The notes under the pieces are model-generated. The model searched no databases. It saw only the letters and a list, made by a program, of their open reading frames with translations, and had not been told where the DNA came from. The position numbers and the translations under genes were made by a program. DNA of 64,000 nucleotides. Origin: Acheta domesticus (Eukaryota; Arthropoda; Insecta; Orthoptera; Gryllidae). This document shows, one piece after another, positions 43,506 through 54,788 of this stretch (its first letter is position 1; each line of letters opens with the position of its first letter). Location: positions 156,753,276 through 156,817,275 of the forward strand of contig JAHLJT010000631.1 in the NCBI GenBank assembly GCA_031308135.1, read 5' to 3'.

Positions 43506-45424
43506 CTCTACGTTCTCATGTCATTTAAGGTCAGAATCTCGGAATGTCAAACCAACGTTTCGTCTTACCTTCAACTACCGCCCGCACCCAAAACTATTAC
43601 TCTCATTTAATTTCGTAGTGTATATTTAATTAAATCCCATTGAAGCCATGGATGCCCTGTGTTAATTCCGCCGAGGCTCTTTGCTCTGCCGCCTCCCTGC
43701 GCCCAAAGTGAGAATCGCAAACGCCACCCGCGGCGCGGCGCGACCGTCCGTGTATCGGTTGTCGCTCTCTGTGATCAGTTTCTCATCTACGCGATTCGTT
43801 AGCGGGAAACGTTGGCGCAGGCTGCTATGTGTTTCGGAGCGAACAGAAGTCTCGTGAATTCGCCTCGTGTGTCCCGCGGCGCAAACAGTTGCGCAGGGCT
43901 TTTCCAACGACGTGTCCCTCGGATCTCTCCAGTCTGACAGCACCTCTATTTGCCGCTTCCACCGTCCAATGCCCGTGATTCCTATCAGATCTCGGGACTC
44001 CCGAAAGCTCTATCAATTGGTTTTCAGCGGTGGTCCACCTTCCTACTACCAGTGACTACTGGTACTGGTACTTTCCAGTGCCTACTGTGAGATCGATGTA
44101 CTCTCGATAAGCAAATAGGATATGTGTGAAATAACTTTTCCATCTCAAGCAGGAGATGGAGGCGTCTACTATTCATTTTTGTTTTTAAAACATTTTTGTC
44201 ACGTCCGGTGTCACTTTTGGCGCGTATGTATGATAAATTGCCATACGTACGCATCTAACTTAGGCGATGCTTTTGCGCTTTTTAGTATAATTTATCATTG
44301 GGACCCTATATCAAGATATCATTACGAGGTGTCTAAAGTCTCATCATGTCTCAATCATCCAAATAGGCACCGTACTTCAAGTATTAAATGCTTCGAGCAT
44401 TAAATTTTGTGTGTCTTCAATCGTACAGCATGAAGGTCTCAGCAGAATTTACAAAGCGATGCAATTGTGGGTTTGTGTAAACCCTACATATTGAAAATAT
44501 TCTTAGAAGGGGTTTTTCAATTTTGCTTATGCATGTTTATAGCAAACTTATCATTAGACCTCAACTATTTTTCTTGGAGAAAATAATTGTAGGATGTAAG
44601 GGTTACTCCTGGAGTACAATTATTTGAAAAAGTGCAGAAACAAAAAGAGTTTGTTTTAAATATATATCAATTATTTCAGATTTGTAACTTGGCAGAATTT
44701 CTGAAACATAAATTATTATCATTTAGGAGTGATTACTCTTCATAACAACTAACAGAAAATTTCACTAAACTGGATTCTTATTGTATTTTGGCCATGTACA
44801 TTTTGTAAACGCATTAAATTGAAAAATGAATTTTGACTCCGGAACCGTGAAATAATCTATTTACGTCCCATCATTGTAGGGGAATTCTTATCCCTTAAAA
44901 GGTTTGAATAAAAGAAAATGATACTCGTATTACATTGGTAAAAGCAATGCAACAGTAGACTTATAGAATTACCAACTTCTTCGTACCATTATCATAGAAT
45001 TTTATAATTTCATACAAATGAAAGGTACGTACTTTGGAATATCTCCTTGTTAGATGCTTATAAGTATACAGATATGAAGCATATGGAGGGCTAGCAATCC
45101 TGCCAAAGCCTTTAGCGGTAATCAGGTAGGTCCACACTAAGCTCACCAGCAAAATATTATCAGTACGATACTCTGCGTGTACTGTCTTGTACATGATCAA
45201 TAAATTAGAATTCAATTGATCGATATTCAGAAGCTCTGGTCTACCTTTGCTAGGAAATCGCTCATTTCCCACCCTTCCGCACATTTCACTATCGCTCACC
45301 CTGCACTTTCAACTGCTATCTCCTGCCGCCCACTTCTCGTTGACCTAGTCTCTCGATAATCCCTTGGTCATCTGTGACCAACGAACGCACTACCTGCAGT
45401 TACTTTTTTCGATTTCCCCGCTCG
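43506..45424. other. Mixed stretch, CpG patch then AT-rich, nothing recognised
   Basis: CpG-rich sequence at about 43670-43950 gives overlapping frames on both strands. The rest is AT-rich. A ccagtgactactggtactggtac repeat occurs at about 44049-44085. No supported gene. Confidence 0.5.
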
Positions 45425-45730
45425 TTTTCACTGGTCCCCCCCCACCGCCGCCCAGCGGAGCCTGTCGCCGGCGGCTGTCCGCGGGCCTCCCCTGCGATCG
45501 ACCCATCCGCGCCCGTCCGCCGCGCCGAAACAACCCGCGCAGTTAAGCTCACTGCAAATACACGTCGCAAGAAAACAAATCCAATGCAAATTGGAAAATA
45601 TTTGCACGCGTTACACACCCCGCCGGTATCGTTTAGCGCAAATGTTGGGCGGCGCAGCAGGTGGCACACGCCCGCGCGGAGGGGGGGGCGCTGCAGGGAG
45701 GGGGGGGGAACGGGATGAGGACAAAGAAGA
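45425..45730. other. CpG-rich island
   Basis: GC-dense block (ccgccgcccagcggagcc, gtccgccgcgccg, ggcggcgcagc) that ends in two G-runs (ggagggggggg). Frames on both strands are compositional. A promoter is possible but unproven. Confidence 0.5.
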
Positions 45731-46374
45731 CGCAATGAACCGCTCGGAAGAGAGGAACGGTTGAGCACAGCCGACAGAGAGAAACCGCGTGGCGAAATGT
45801 TGAGTTACTAAGGATAGAAGCGATAGCATAAGATGCCGAGGAACGGGTAGCCTTGTTGGTAATAAATAGAAGATAACGATACAATTTTATATTCTTGAAT
45901 ATCCAAATTAGATGTATATCCAAATTAGTTTGAATATCCAAAATTTACATTAGAAGTAATAGGAGAGTTTAGATAATTGTTATAAATTTGGGAGGTGGAG
46001 TCCTGAAAAAAATAAATTTATGAAAATTAACAAATAAGTTTATGAAATAACTCTGAAGGGTCCTGATATTATTGAGATGACAAATGAAGTAGCAGAGTGC
46101 ACGAAACATTAACAGAAAAAGGGAATGAATAAATAGTAAAAGATCAATGCGGATGAAACAATGACGAAAAGAGAAACGAGAGTGACGTGTCCGATAATGT
46201 ACAGCGAGCATATTGAACTCAACAATGAGAGAACAGCTTTTCCCAACAAACAAGTTATTTCGTTTAGAAGAACGTTAACGGTGAGAGAATTCAAGAAATT
46301 AAGTTGCGAGAGTAGAAGTGCGTGTAAAAATGAAAGAAGAAAATTCACAAAAAAGCAATGTCTAGGCTCTTAGG
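45731..46374. other. AT-rich spacer, nothing recognised
   Basis: Purine-rich plus strand without a recognisable domain. 'ccaaattagatgtatatccaaattagtttgaatatccaaaa' is a short imperfect repeat near 45902-45943. Confidence 0.5.
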
Positions 46375-46885
46375 GAAGCCGTGAGAGAATGAGAGGAAGG
46401 CGCGAGAAAGGGACTGCGCGAAAGCGACAAGAGCAACTGCAGCGGCGCGGGCGAGGAAGGGGACGTGGGCGGGGGCGGTGACAGGAGACCCAGCGGCGAC
46501 ATCGGTGGCAGCGGCCGCCGCGCCGGGCGGGCGGGCGGTGGCGGCGGCGGCAGCGCAGGGAACTCGATTGGCATTCGACGCACGCTGCGTTTCTATTCTT
46601 TCCGTCTGCGGCAGCGGCGGCGGATATTGGAGGCACCGGTGGCGCCGTGGCTGGCGCGCGGTGTAATTACGGGCGGCGGCCGCGGCGGGGAAGGAGGGGC
46701 GGCGGAGGGGGCGCGGCGATAGAGGCATTAACGCGCGGGGACTTTTTTATTCCGCGGCGGGGAAACCTATCGGCCGCGGCGCCGCGCACTGCCCCCGCGG
46801 GGGCCGTGCGTGGGAGGCGCGGCGGGAGGCCTTCGAGGCGCGTGAGGGGCCGGCCGAATGTCCAATTTCGCTGCTCAACTGTACT
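46375..46885. other. Very GC-rich, G-skewed CpG island
   Basis: Dense gcggcggc/cgggcgggcggg motifs (46460-46730), then gcgcggggac...ccgcggcggggaaacc (46731-46790). Several tracts have four or more closely spaced G-runs, so quadruplex formation is plausible. Overlapping Ala/Pro/Gly/Arg frames in all phases are not credible genes. The best guess is a CpG-island promoter region or expanded GC repeat. Confidence 0.55.
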
Positions 46886-47620
46886 GCATATTCCGTTATG
46901 GGTGTCTTCCGGGCGGATTCTCTGAAGAGTACCATCTACGTATTCGAAAGGCAGGCAATCAAATGAGTGCAGTGTTTCGGTAAGAATAACCAGAAGATCA
47001 CTTCCGCATTTACATGATACATGACTTTACGACATAATATCCAACTTCTGAACAAAACTGTCAAAATTATTTCGAACAAACAGCATTACATCTTGTTGAA
47101 TATTCCATAAACAAGCATTTGTCAGTCCATTACTCAGACCTATATACTAGTATATTTCACTTTTCCTTTAATCCAAACATATCTTTGAAACAATTATTGA
47201 TAAAACAAAATTGTTGATTTTTGCTGTTTGAAATATTAACGTAATTACGTAGCATCACTCTACAAAGTATACTTTTTTCTTAAAAAAATAATATTAATAT
47301 CGAAGAAGATAATGCCATTTGTCTTATTTTTAGTCGCTTACCTAATAACCCATTGGTGACTGTCCAGGCGCTTATCCTATCTCGGGGAACGTGCTCCTTT
47401 TTCCCCCAACATGAAAAAGAAGCTGCAGATATAAGGAAAACGCCTGTACCTGGCCGTCGGGCTATCTACTCAGTGGCTAACGCTACATATTTTTCTGTCA
47501 CTAACCAGATAGCATTAACACGAATTATAACATGCAGAAACTGGGAGACACGATAAAATATTGCATCACCGTTCAACGCAACGTGATAACAGGGTGACAG
47601 AGAATTCATCAATCACTAAC
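46886..47620. other. AT-rich spacer, nothing recognised
   Basis: No gene or repeat is recognised. Confidence 0.55.
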
Positions 47621-47705
47621 CGGCTGAGGTGGCTAAGGACATCCATTGATGTTACTGTAGTTCCTCTGACCGGGAGGTCCTACTCCCGACGGTCCTAGTC
47701 CCGAC
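47621..47705 (+). repeat. tRNA-derived SINE head (decayed)
   Basis: GGTGGCTAAGGACATCC (A-box-like) and GGGAGGTCCTACTCCCG (decayed B box, about 47672-47688) occur in tRNA-like spacing, directly before HINE copy I. It has decayed, and a working tRNA is unlikely. Confidence 0.45.
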
Positions 47706-47719
47706 AATAAGTACATACG

Positions 47720-50700
47720 CACTACGTATAGTATAGGGAAAGTTATGTAATGCTGCGCGAAAAAACGGCGGATTTTCGACACAAAAACTCTTATTACACG
47801 GCCCTGGTTACGAAAAAGTGGATAAATGCAGTTGCTAAATTAAGAAAAAAATCTCCTAACACGTGGTGCAGCCAGAATCTTTGGGTGGGTCCTTGATACC
47901 GAAATACCAATTGAAAGCAAACGTCTGTCCGTCCGTCCGTGAACAGCGCTAGCGACTAAACCGTTCAGCCGATTTTCCCCAAAATTGATACTCCCCGATC
48001 AATCTAAATATTCTCGCGGCCCCTTGAATTTAAAACTGATATTTTAATTTTGGAGGGTACTTTAAATGGAGTCCCTCAGACATTTTCAAAATTTTCAAAA
48101 ACATGGCGCTAACAATTTTAACTAAATTTTATTGTTGGATAGTCTGAAGGTCATGAGAATGGCAAAGGTCTCATGTTGGCTGAAAACTCTTGATTTTTTG
48201 AAAATTGAAAAAATTCAAACTTTTGTCGGCATCTTCCTACAACCTCACTTATGAAGATAGATTTTTTCTTAATGAAATGTGTTCACAAATACATAATAGG
48301 TCTTCAAATAAGGTAATGTTTAATTTTTCAAAAACAATTTTTTTTTGTTGGAAAAATTTTGTCAAACATAGACATTTTTTATTTTCTTTAAAAGCACACA
48401 ATGTTTTTTATTAAATTTGGGTTGAACCACGGTTTAGGGTAGCACGGTTCCTTTGGTTCCTTTTGTGATTCATTTGCTCTCGTGAATCACTCGCCACGGT
48501 TTCACTTCAGAGCTGGCGAAAAATTATGTTGGCATTGACTAGCTTTTGACGGGTCAAAGCATAAATATACGCGAAATGACCATGCGTCAAAGCCACATTT
48601 CGAATTTACGAACAATTTCTTCTTCATCACGACACTCTTAAAACATCACTTCACATTGAAAATTACACTTCACAACACTTTTTTTTAATTAAACTTGTTT
48701 CTATGCTGATTTGCTTGCTTCGTGAACTCAAACATTAATATCTAAATGATTTTATATTTTAAAAAGTCTTCTCGTAATATCACATTTAGTTGTTGCTATA
48801 ACAACATAATTATTTACTTGAATGCGATTCATTTACGCGAAGCATTTGTGGTCGTGTGATTTCGTGTTTTTTCGTATTTCATTAGAAATCCTTTAATAGA
48901 TTTTGTGCGTCTACCGTGATGGAAGGTGTAAATGCAGGAATTATTTATGATTTCTTTAACATATTATGTAATATTTGCTTTAAAAATAGACGAGTTGCTT
49001 TTTAGTATTAAAATGGAGGATTTGAAAGGTGATAATAAACGTGTAAGTAGTATGTGTTTGTGAAATAGAATTGATTTTAAATATTTGTATTTATTTTATT
49101 ATCTTAACAAGTTATTTTTCTTATTTCTTTTTAATTTTTTAAGCTTCAGTTCGTAAAAAGTACGTATTTTTTCCATAAATAAGCTTGACGTTTTTTCGTG
49201 TTAAGGTGTAATTCGTGCCGACACACTACACTAATTTTCAGTATTACTATGGTAGTGGTAATACTATTAAAATTGTATAATTTCAACGACCATGTGAATG
49301 GATTCTTCTCTTTTAAAATATCGCTTTCTTTAACATATTAAGTAGAATTGGTTTAAAAAACAGACGAGTTGGTTTATTAGTATTAGTAAATGGGCGGTTT
49401 GGGGGGCGATAGCCCCCCAATAACAAAAGGTCAAAAGTACCATGTATTTGTAAAATTGAATTTATTTTAAATATTTCTATTTATGGTGTTAACATATCGA
49501 AGTTTACTGTCTCGACACGTTTTGAAGAGTTAAAATGGGGGTTTGGGGGGCGATAGCCCCCCAATAACAAAAGTTTAAGTAGAATGAGTTTGTGAAATAG
49601 AATTTATTTTATATAATTATATTTATTGCGTTAACATCATAGTTTTCTTCAGTTTTTTATTGTTATTTAACAACCATTAATTAATTTTAAATCGCATTAA
49701 TAAGTGAGTTGTTACTATTTATTTGTAAAATTTTAAAATTACATTTTTTGTTCCAGATATTACAAGATGTTCTCCATTTGTTATTATTTGTTCGCATATT
49801 TGTTAAAATTGAATTATGTCTTTTACAAGATTTTATTTTTTTAAAAAATAAAATAAATCTATAATAATTCCAACGAATACGTGAGTTATACATTTTCCAT
49901 TTATATTCTGTGGCTTATAAATCATTTAAAAATGTAATAAGTAGCATTTGGCTAACTAATTAGACGAGTGGCTCTTTTTAATAACAAAAAATGTGTGGTT
50001 TAAGTAAAGAATGTTCAAGTAGCACGCGCTTGTGAAATAGAATGTGTTTTTAAATATATTTATTACGTTACCATGTTGAACGCATATAGTAAATACGAAT
50101 TCGGTTCATTGAGTCGATTCCTCTCTAGTGAACCGGATCAGTGAATCAAAGGAACCGTGCCACCCTAAACCCTGGTTCAACCAATTTGGCCCTGAGATAA
50201 CATAAAGGAAGCTTAAGAGAATAGTACAAGTTTCATGTTCGTTGAAATGCCTGATTTTACAAACATTTTTAAAAATTAAAAGAATTTCGGAAGAATCTTT
50301 CTACAACTACAATTTAGAAGACACGATTGGTTTTCTTAATGAAATATGCTTATCAAAAACAGATCTTCAAATCAGGTCATGTTGAATTTTTGAAATATGA
50401 GTAGTTTTTCTATAATTTCCTGACAAACATAACAGCCCGCTCGGAATCGACTTCGCTTCGTTGTCGTCGTTTTCTTACAACAACAATTGTAAAAATACAA
50501 TTTTTTCTCAATTAAATGTATTATCAAGACCACATATTTATCAGGCTTCTATCAAAACATAACTATGTATTTAAACAAAACTACACGTACAAACAAAACT
50601 ACATATTTATCAGGCTTTCTATCAAAACTGTATTTATCAGGCTTCTTTTTCCAATACAGGTTTATAAAACTTTTGTATTCTATTTTTGTGCAGTAGTAGA

Positions 50701-50873
50701 ATTCACATAGTTCTGACAACACTACGATGAAAACAGTGAGTTGTACGCTTCTTGGTTGAATTGGATTTTTTCAAATAATAGCTAAGATGTTAGTAGCGCA
50801 TAAAGTGGAGTATTTCAGTCCTACGTATGTTTCCTCTAATACGCGAAAGTAAGTGCTGTTGTAGCACCACTAG
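47720..50873 (+). repeat. HINE copy I, split by a TIR element
   Basis: It begins inside the 5' hairpin (actacgtatagtatagggaaagtt). It has the 'gctgcgcgaaaaaacggcgg' block, GTCC/GTCY units (about 47925-47941) and body to 48420. After the insertion (48421-50181) it continues to 50873. There acgcgaaagt, hairpin GTGCT-gttgt-AGCAC and CTAG (50870-50873) form the 3' end. Its 3' half differs from the copy at 36269-37858 and is shared with the copy at 50881-51843, so it represents a second subfamily. Confidence 0.88.
48421..50181. mobile_element. Non-autonomous TIR transposon (hAT-like target duplication), internal repeats and GC hairpins
   Basis: The ends are inverted repeats. The left end is GTTGAACCACGGTTTAGGGT...GCACGGTTCCTTTG. 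The right end, read inward from 50181, is GTTGAACCAGGGTTTAGGGT...GCACGGTTCCTTTG, giving about 36 matching positions. The flanks aaatttgg (48413-48420) and caatttgg (50182-50189) make an 8-bp duplication with one mismatch. Removing the element restores a continuous HINE. It is AT-rich inside except for two identical hairpins (TTGGGGGGC-gata-GCCCCCCAA) at 49399-49420 and 49543-49564. The interior is a decayed tandem array with 'agacgagttg'-type unit starts near 48987, 49363 and 49960. No transposase is present. Confidence 0.85.
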
Positions 50874-50880
50874 TTTTCTT

Positions 50881-51843
50881 TTCTTTAAACCGTTTTTTCT
50901 TAAAAACCACACAACGTTTTTTGATTAAATTGGGACCTGAAAAAGCATAAAGGAAGCTTAAGAAAATGGTGCGAGTTTCATGTTAGTTAAAATGTTCTGA
51001 TTTTGCAAAACATTTTAAAAATTAAAAACTTTTCGGCGTATTTCTACAACTATAATTGTACAGTTAAAATTGTTTTTCTTAATTAAATACGCTTATAAAA
51101 ACAGATATTCAAATAAGTTCATGTTGAGTTTTTTGAAAATTTGAGTAGATTTTCTATAATTGCCTGACAAACATAATAGCCCGCTGCAATTTTACTGCGC
51201 TTCAGATAGCTGGATGCGTCGTAAATTGGAATTTGCAATATTATATATTATTTCTTTGTTCGTTTCTTACATTCGACCTTTTCCTATTCATTTTCAATAA
51301 TTTTTTTTTAAATATTTGAAATAAAAATTAATAGCTCTCAGAGTAGCGACAATGCAGGGAATGCAACAATGGAATTTCATTTTGCACTCGCGAATTTCTG
51401 TGAATTATGTGTCATTGTTGTGACCTAATGGAGCTGTACGAAGAGGAATTATAATTGTCTAATTTATGTTGATATTTGCATGAAAATATTTAGTTTTCGC
51501 ACGAAATGCTGTACCATTTGTAGTGAGTAGAGTATTTGTTGCATGGTTTTAGAATACTCTTGTCTAATCATGGCCCTATGAAATGCATTTCTATATTGTC
51601 CATGATATCAGTGTTTTTTTTATACAGGTTTACAAAACCTTTGTATTATATTTTTATGCAGTTGTACAAGTCACATAGTTTTGACAACACTGCGATGAAA
51701 ACAGAGAGTTGTTATCTTCTTGGTTGAATTGGACGTTTTCAAATGATACCGAAGATGTTGGTAGCGCAGAAAGTGCAATATTTCAATATTACGTTGCTGT
51801 TTCCAATAACGCGGGAAAGTATGTGCTGTTGTAGCACCACTAG
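50881..51843 (+). repeat. HINE copy J, 5'-truncated, tandem to copy I
   Basis: It repeats the 3' half of copy I, from 'ctttaaaccgttttttcttaaaa' through 'gataacataaaggaagcttaag'-type blocks to the end. The end is gcgggaaagtat, hairpin GTGCT-gttgt-AGCAC and CTAG (51840-51843), followed by T. It starts a few bases after the 3' end of copy I, so the pair forms a head-to-tail partial tandem. Confidence 0.88.
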
Positions 51844-52584
51844 TTTGACTAGTGACTAGGCGCATCAACAGCTAAGGTCATTAGATCCGTAAGTGTAGTG
51901 CATGTTCTATCGCTGGAGGTTCTGGTCTTTATGTTGATCTATTGATTACACTAGTGACCACGAATTTTACCTCCAGGACGGTAGATTGCGCAACGTACTC
52001 AAGTTTATACGTAGATTAAAAATATAATAAAAACGTCATAGCGCATCACAGTTTTTAAATATACCGTATATTAATACCGTATCATACCATATTTTGTTAT
52101 TAATACAAATACATTTAAAGTAAGATATATAGAATCAACACCGTACGCATAAAATCTATAAAAAAATAAGTATTTATTAAGTTCATCTATGTTACTTTCA
52201 TGAGATACCAACAAAAATTGCTTTTCGTGTTTTTTTAACTGTTTGCACACGAAGTTTGCCGCCTTTTTCTCGCGTCTTGGTAGTCGCGCTCAATTAAGAG
52301 TAGGTCTTAAGCTTAGTGGTCTTAGAGGATGTTTTGAAAACAAATCACGTGCACCATCATATTTTCTCCTGCGCATTAGTCACCGAAAGGAAATATTTTA
52401 GTCTCTTACCTTATCGCAAGTGTACAAGTCTGTAACTGTGGTGGCGGCAGATTCTGAGTCAGTCAGCGTCATACCGACTGTACTCACAGTGCGCCTTAAG
52501 TTCGTGCCTAGTTTGCATGTGTCTCAAATACATTAATACATTACTGTCCTGTGTTTTTATAAAGTGAGATTCGCCACATGATCT
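51844..52584. other. Spacer, nothing recognised
   Basis: No gene is recognised. actagtgac occurs twice (about 51850 and 51953). Confidence 0.5.
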
Positions 52585-52850
52585 GTAGAATTGAATCGGA
52601 TTGATATCATACAAATCGTCATTAGACATCGAAGGTGTGTGAATCAACCCCATAACTTCTGCTACGTATGTCGAAGATTTACACCCAAACGTCAAAGGAA
52701 AAAAATATATGAAATATTTTGTCTGTCGTATTTGCGATCAGACAAACCATGGTTGTTCATCAGTGTTATCACTTGTATAACGAACCTTAGATTGTGGTTG
52801 TATGGAAAATTCAAATCATTGTCACTCGCCCTACCAGTGGTGTGAAGAAT
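52585..52850 (+). pseudogene. Fragment of a Cys-rich arthropod/vertebrate repeat-associated protein
   Basis: The plus-strand frame contains CVNQPHNFCYVCRRFTPKRQ, then KPW and later LRLWLYGKFKSLSLALPVV. This matches my memory of a multicopy uncharacterised family whose members begin '...FCYICGEFT...' and continue to '...DQDKPWAPH.CC..C...L..W..G....MPFA.PMVWREP'. Here CxxC is present but the later Cys pair is reduced. A TGA replaces the conserved Trp after PVV. The family is widely dispersed and probably transposon-derived. Function unknown. The opposite-strand frames here are shadows. Confidence 0.55.
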
Positions 52851-53280
52851 ATCAACACACCGTTTTAATGTCTGTATATTATTACACAATTTCATTCTTA
52901 ACTTGTTCATACCTCATATGAATCATTTTCATAAACTTTTTTACTAATATAACCGGACTGATAATATGGAAATTAGTATACGATTTTGTTTGTTTCAAAT
53001 ACGAAATAATAATATGTTTATTGCTAGCAATAAACTTTACTTATAAGTAACAAAAAAGACTTCTAACCTTGAAAGAGCGAAGCTCGTGTTCAAGGGGTTT
53101 CACATAAAAGGTCTTACAAGCAGTCTTTAATAATTAATAACAAATTACACAAGGGATCTTAATGCTAGTGTAATGTAAGTATACAAAAATAATACTTGTA
53201 TTGCAAAAACAAGAAGAAGATTACAAAATAACTATTACTTGTGTCAGAGATCAGCAAAACTAATATATGAACAATATAAA
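52851..53280. other. AT-rich stretch, possible 3' UTR of the minus-strand retroelement
   Basis: Lies downstream (minus strand) of the retrotransposon stop at 53281. It may include that element's 3' untranslated region. No tail or target duplication could be identified. Confidence 0.4.
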
Positions 53281-54690
53281 TCATAATAGGTCTTTTTGAA
53301 TTAGGTTTTTTATTTTGTATTTAAATTGTTTGTTATTGGGAATTGATGATTGAAGGTATTTTTCAACAACACTGTTATACAGTCTTGGACCAAAATTAGC
53401 CCTATGATTGTACTCAGCAGTTGAAACAATCTATGGTTCTAAAAAATGAGGACTGTCTTAGCGTCTTGTGTGGTAATAATGAGAGTATAATGCAAATTTC
53501 TGTTTATTTATGTGAACATACTCATAATTCAGTAAAATATTGAGGTAATTTCCCTTTACGCTTAGTACTTTGAAGTCGGTAAATAGGAGACCAGTTGGAT
53601 AGTCGATAGGTGTTTTGAGACAAATTTTGATTATTTGTTTTTGGAGCAGATTTATGGTTGTTAAGATAGATTCACAAGCTCCTCCCAAGCCAATTAATCC
53701 ATAATTATATACTGATTACAATAATGCAAAATATACTAAAGTAGAAGATTAGGTGGTAAGTACCTGTAAGTAAAATCATAAATTTGTATATTGTCTGACG
53801 TAATCAGGAACAAAGAAAATGAACATGCGTGTTCCATTTCAAGTGTTGATCTATGAAAATATCTAAATGTTTAACACAAGAAGATCTGTGTTAGGAGCTG
53901 CATTCACATTTATCTAAAACTAGGTATCATGTATTTTTATTTGGAGCTTACTCCCAATTTGCTGTTGCCCTGTGGATGTTAAGTAAAAAGGGGATAAAAT
54001 GGATTTAGAGGTGTTTTGCAATAGTAAATATTGAGTCAAGCAATTTTTTGATTTCTTTTAGACAATCATTGGCATTACTGTACGTCTCATTTCATAGTTT
54101 ACCAGTATAAATTATGACAGTATCATCAGCATAGTAAAAAATGGACCCAAAATTCTTTTGAGTATGAGATTCTAGCAGATCATTAATATATATTTGAAAT
54201 AATATAGGTCCCAGAACCGTTCCCTGAACTAATGCTATGGAGATGCTTATGGGTTCACTTAATTGATTATTAATTTTCACTACTTGAGTTCTATCACTTA
54301 AAAACGACTGAAATAAATTTAATACTTTCCCCCTCATTCCCATTAAGTTCAGTTTTTTAATTAAGATCTCAAGATTAACTTTATCCAAAGCTTTTTATAG
54401 ATCTAAGAAGGTGCATAGAAATGTGTTCCCGACGTCCAACTTTTGTAAAATTTTGTGTGTAACATTATATATAACATCATCAGTACCGAGGTTATTACGA
54501 AATCCATACTGACTTAGGGACAATAGATTACGCTTTTCAAGATAGTTTAGGAATTGAATTTTGATATATTTTTCTAATAATTTGGATATACACAGAAATG
54601 GTGATATAGGTCTGTAATTATTCATATTATTCTTGTTATTTGATTTATTGATGGGTACCACTATTGCACGTTTGAAAATTTTAGGAAAAA
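53281..54690 (-). pseudogene. Non-LTR retrotransposon reverse transcriptase, CR1/Jockey-like relic
   Basis: On the minus strand the reverse transcriptase motifs appear in order: FPKIFKRAIVVPI, NMNNYRPISPFLCISKLLEK, LSLSQYGFRNN, DKVNLEILIKKLNLMGMRGK, VQGTVLGPILFQIYINDLLE and FYYADDTVI (about 54113-54135, the catalytic ADD). The C-terminal region has GGACESILTTINLLQKQIIK (about 53640-53688) and a tail NHRANFGPRLYNSVVEKYL ending at a stop at 53281. Multiple stops and frameshifts break it (for example the Leu-Tyr-stop near 54396), and about 54090-53690 is poorly preserved. The 5' end is cut at 54690, where a HINE fragment begins. The endonuclease domain is missing. Confidence 0.9.
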
Positions 54691-54788
54691 TTAGGCAAGA
54701 GTATATGGCAATTCCTAATAGCTAGCTCAGACCCAAGGAAACAGGAAACTAATACAAGGAAGTTTGTGCCATTCTGTAGCACAACTAG
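54691..54788 (+). repeat. HINE copy L, 3' terminal 98 bp
   Basis: The segment 'ggcaagagtatatggcaattcctaatagctagc' through 'actaatacaaggaagtttgtgcc' to 'gtagcacaaCTAG' (54785-54788) matches the end of the 36269-37858 copy. It truncates the reverse transcriptase relic. Confidence 0.85.

Noticed and set aside
42883..43528. Proline-rich 190-codon frame
   Set aside because: It follows the minisatellite unit and C-rich linkers. No domain, and no codon-phase constraint visible.
46345..46728. Ala/Pro-rich frames in several phases
   Set aside because: Composition-driven; all phases and both strands are open.
52459..52910. Two minus-strand frames (72-78 codons)
   Set aside because: Shadows of the plus-strand Cys-rich fragment; no domain of their own.
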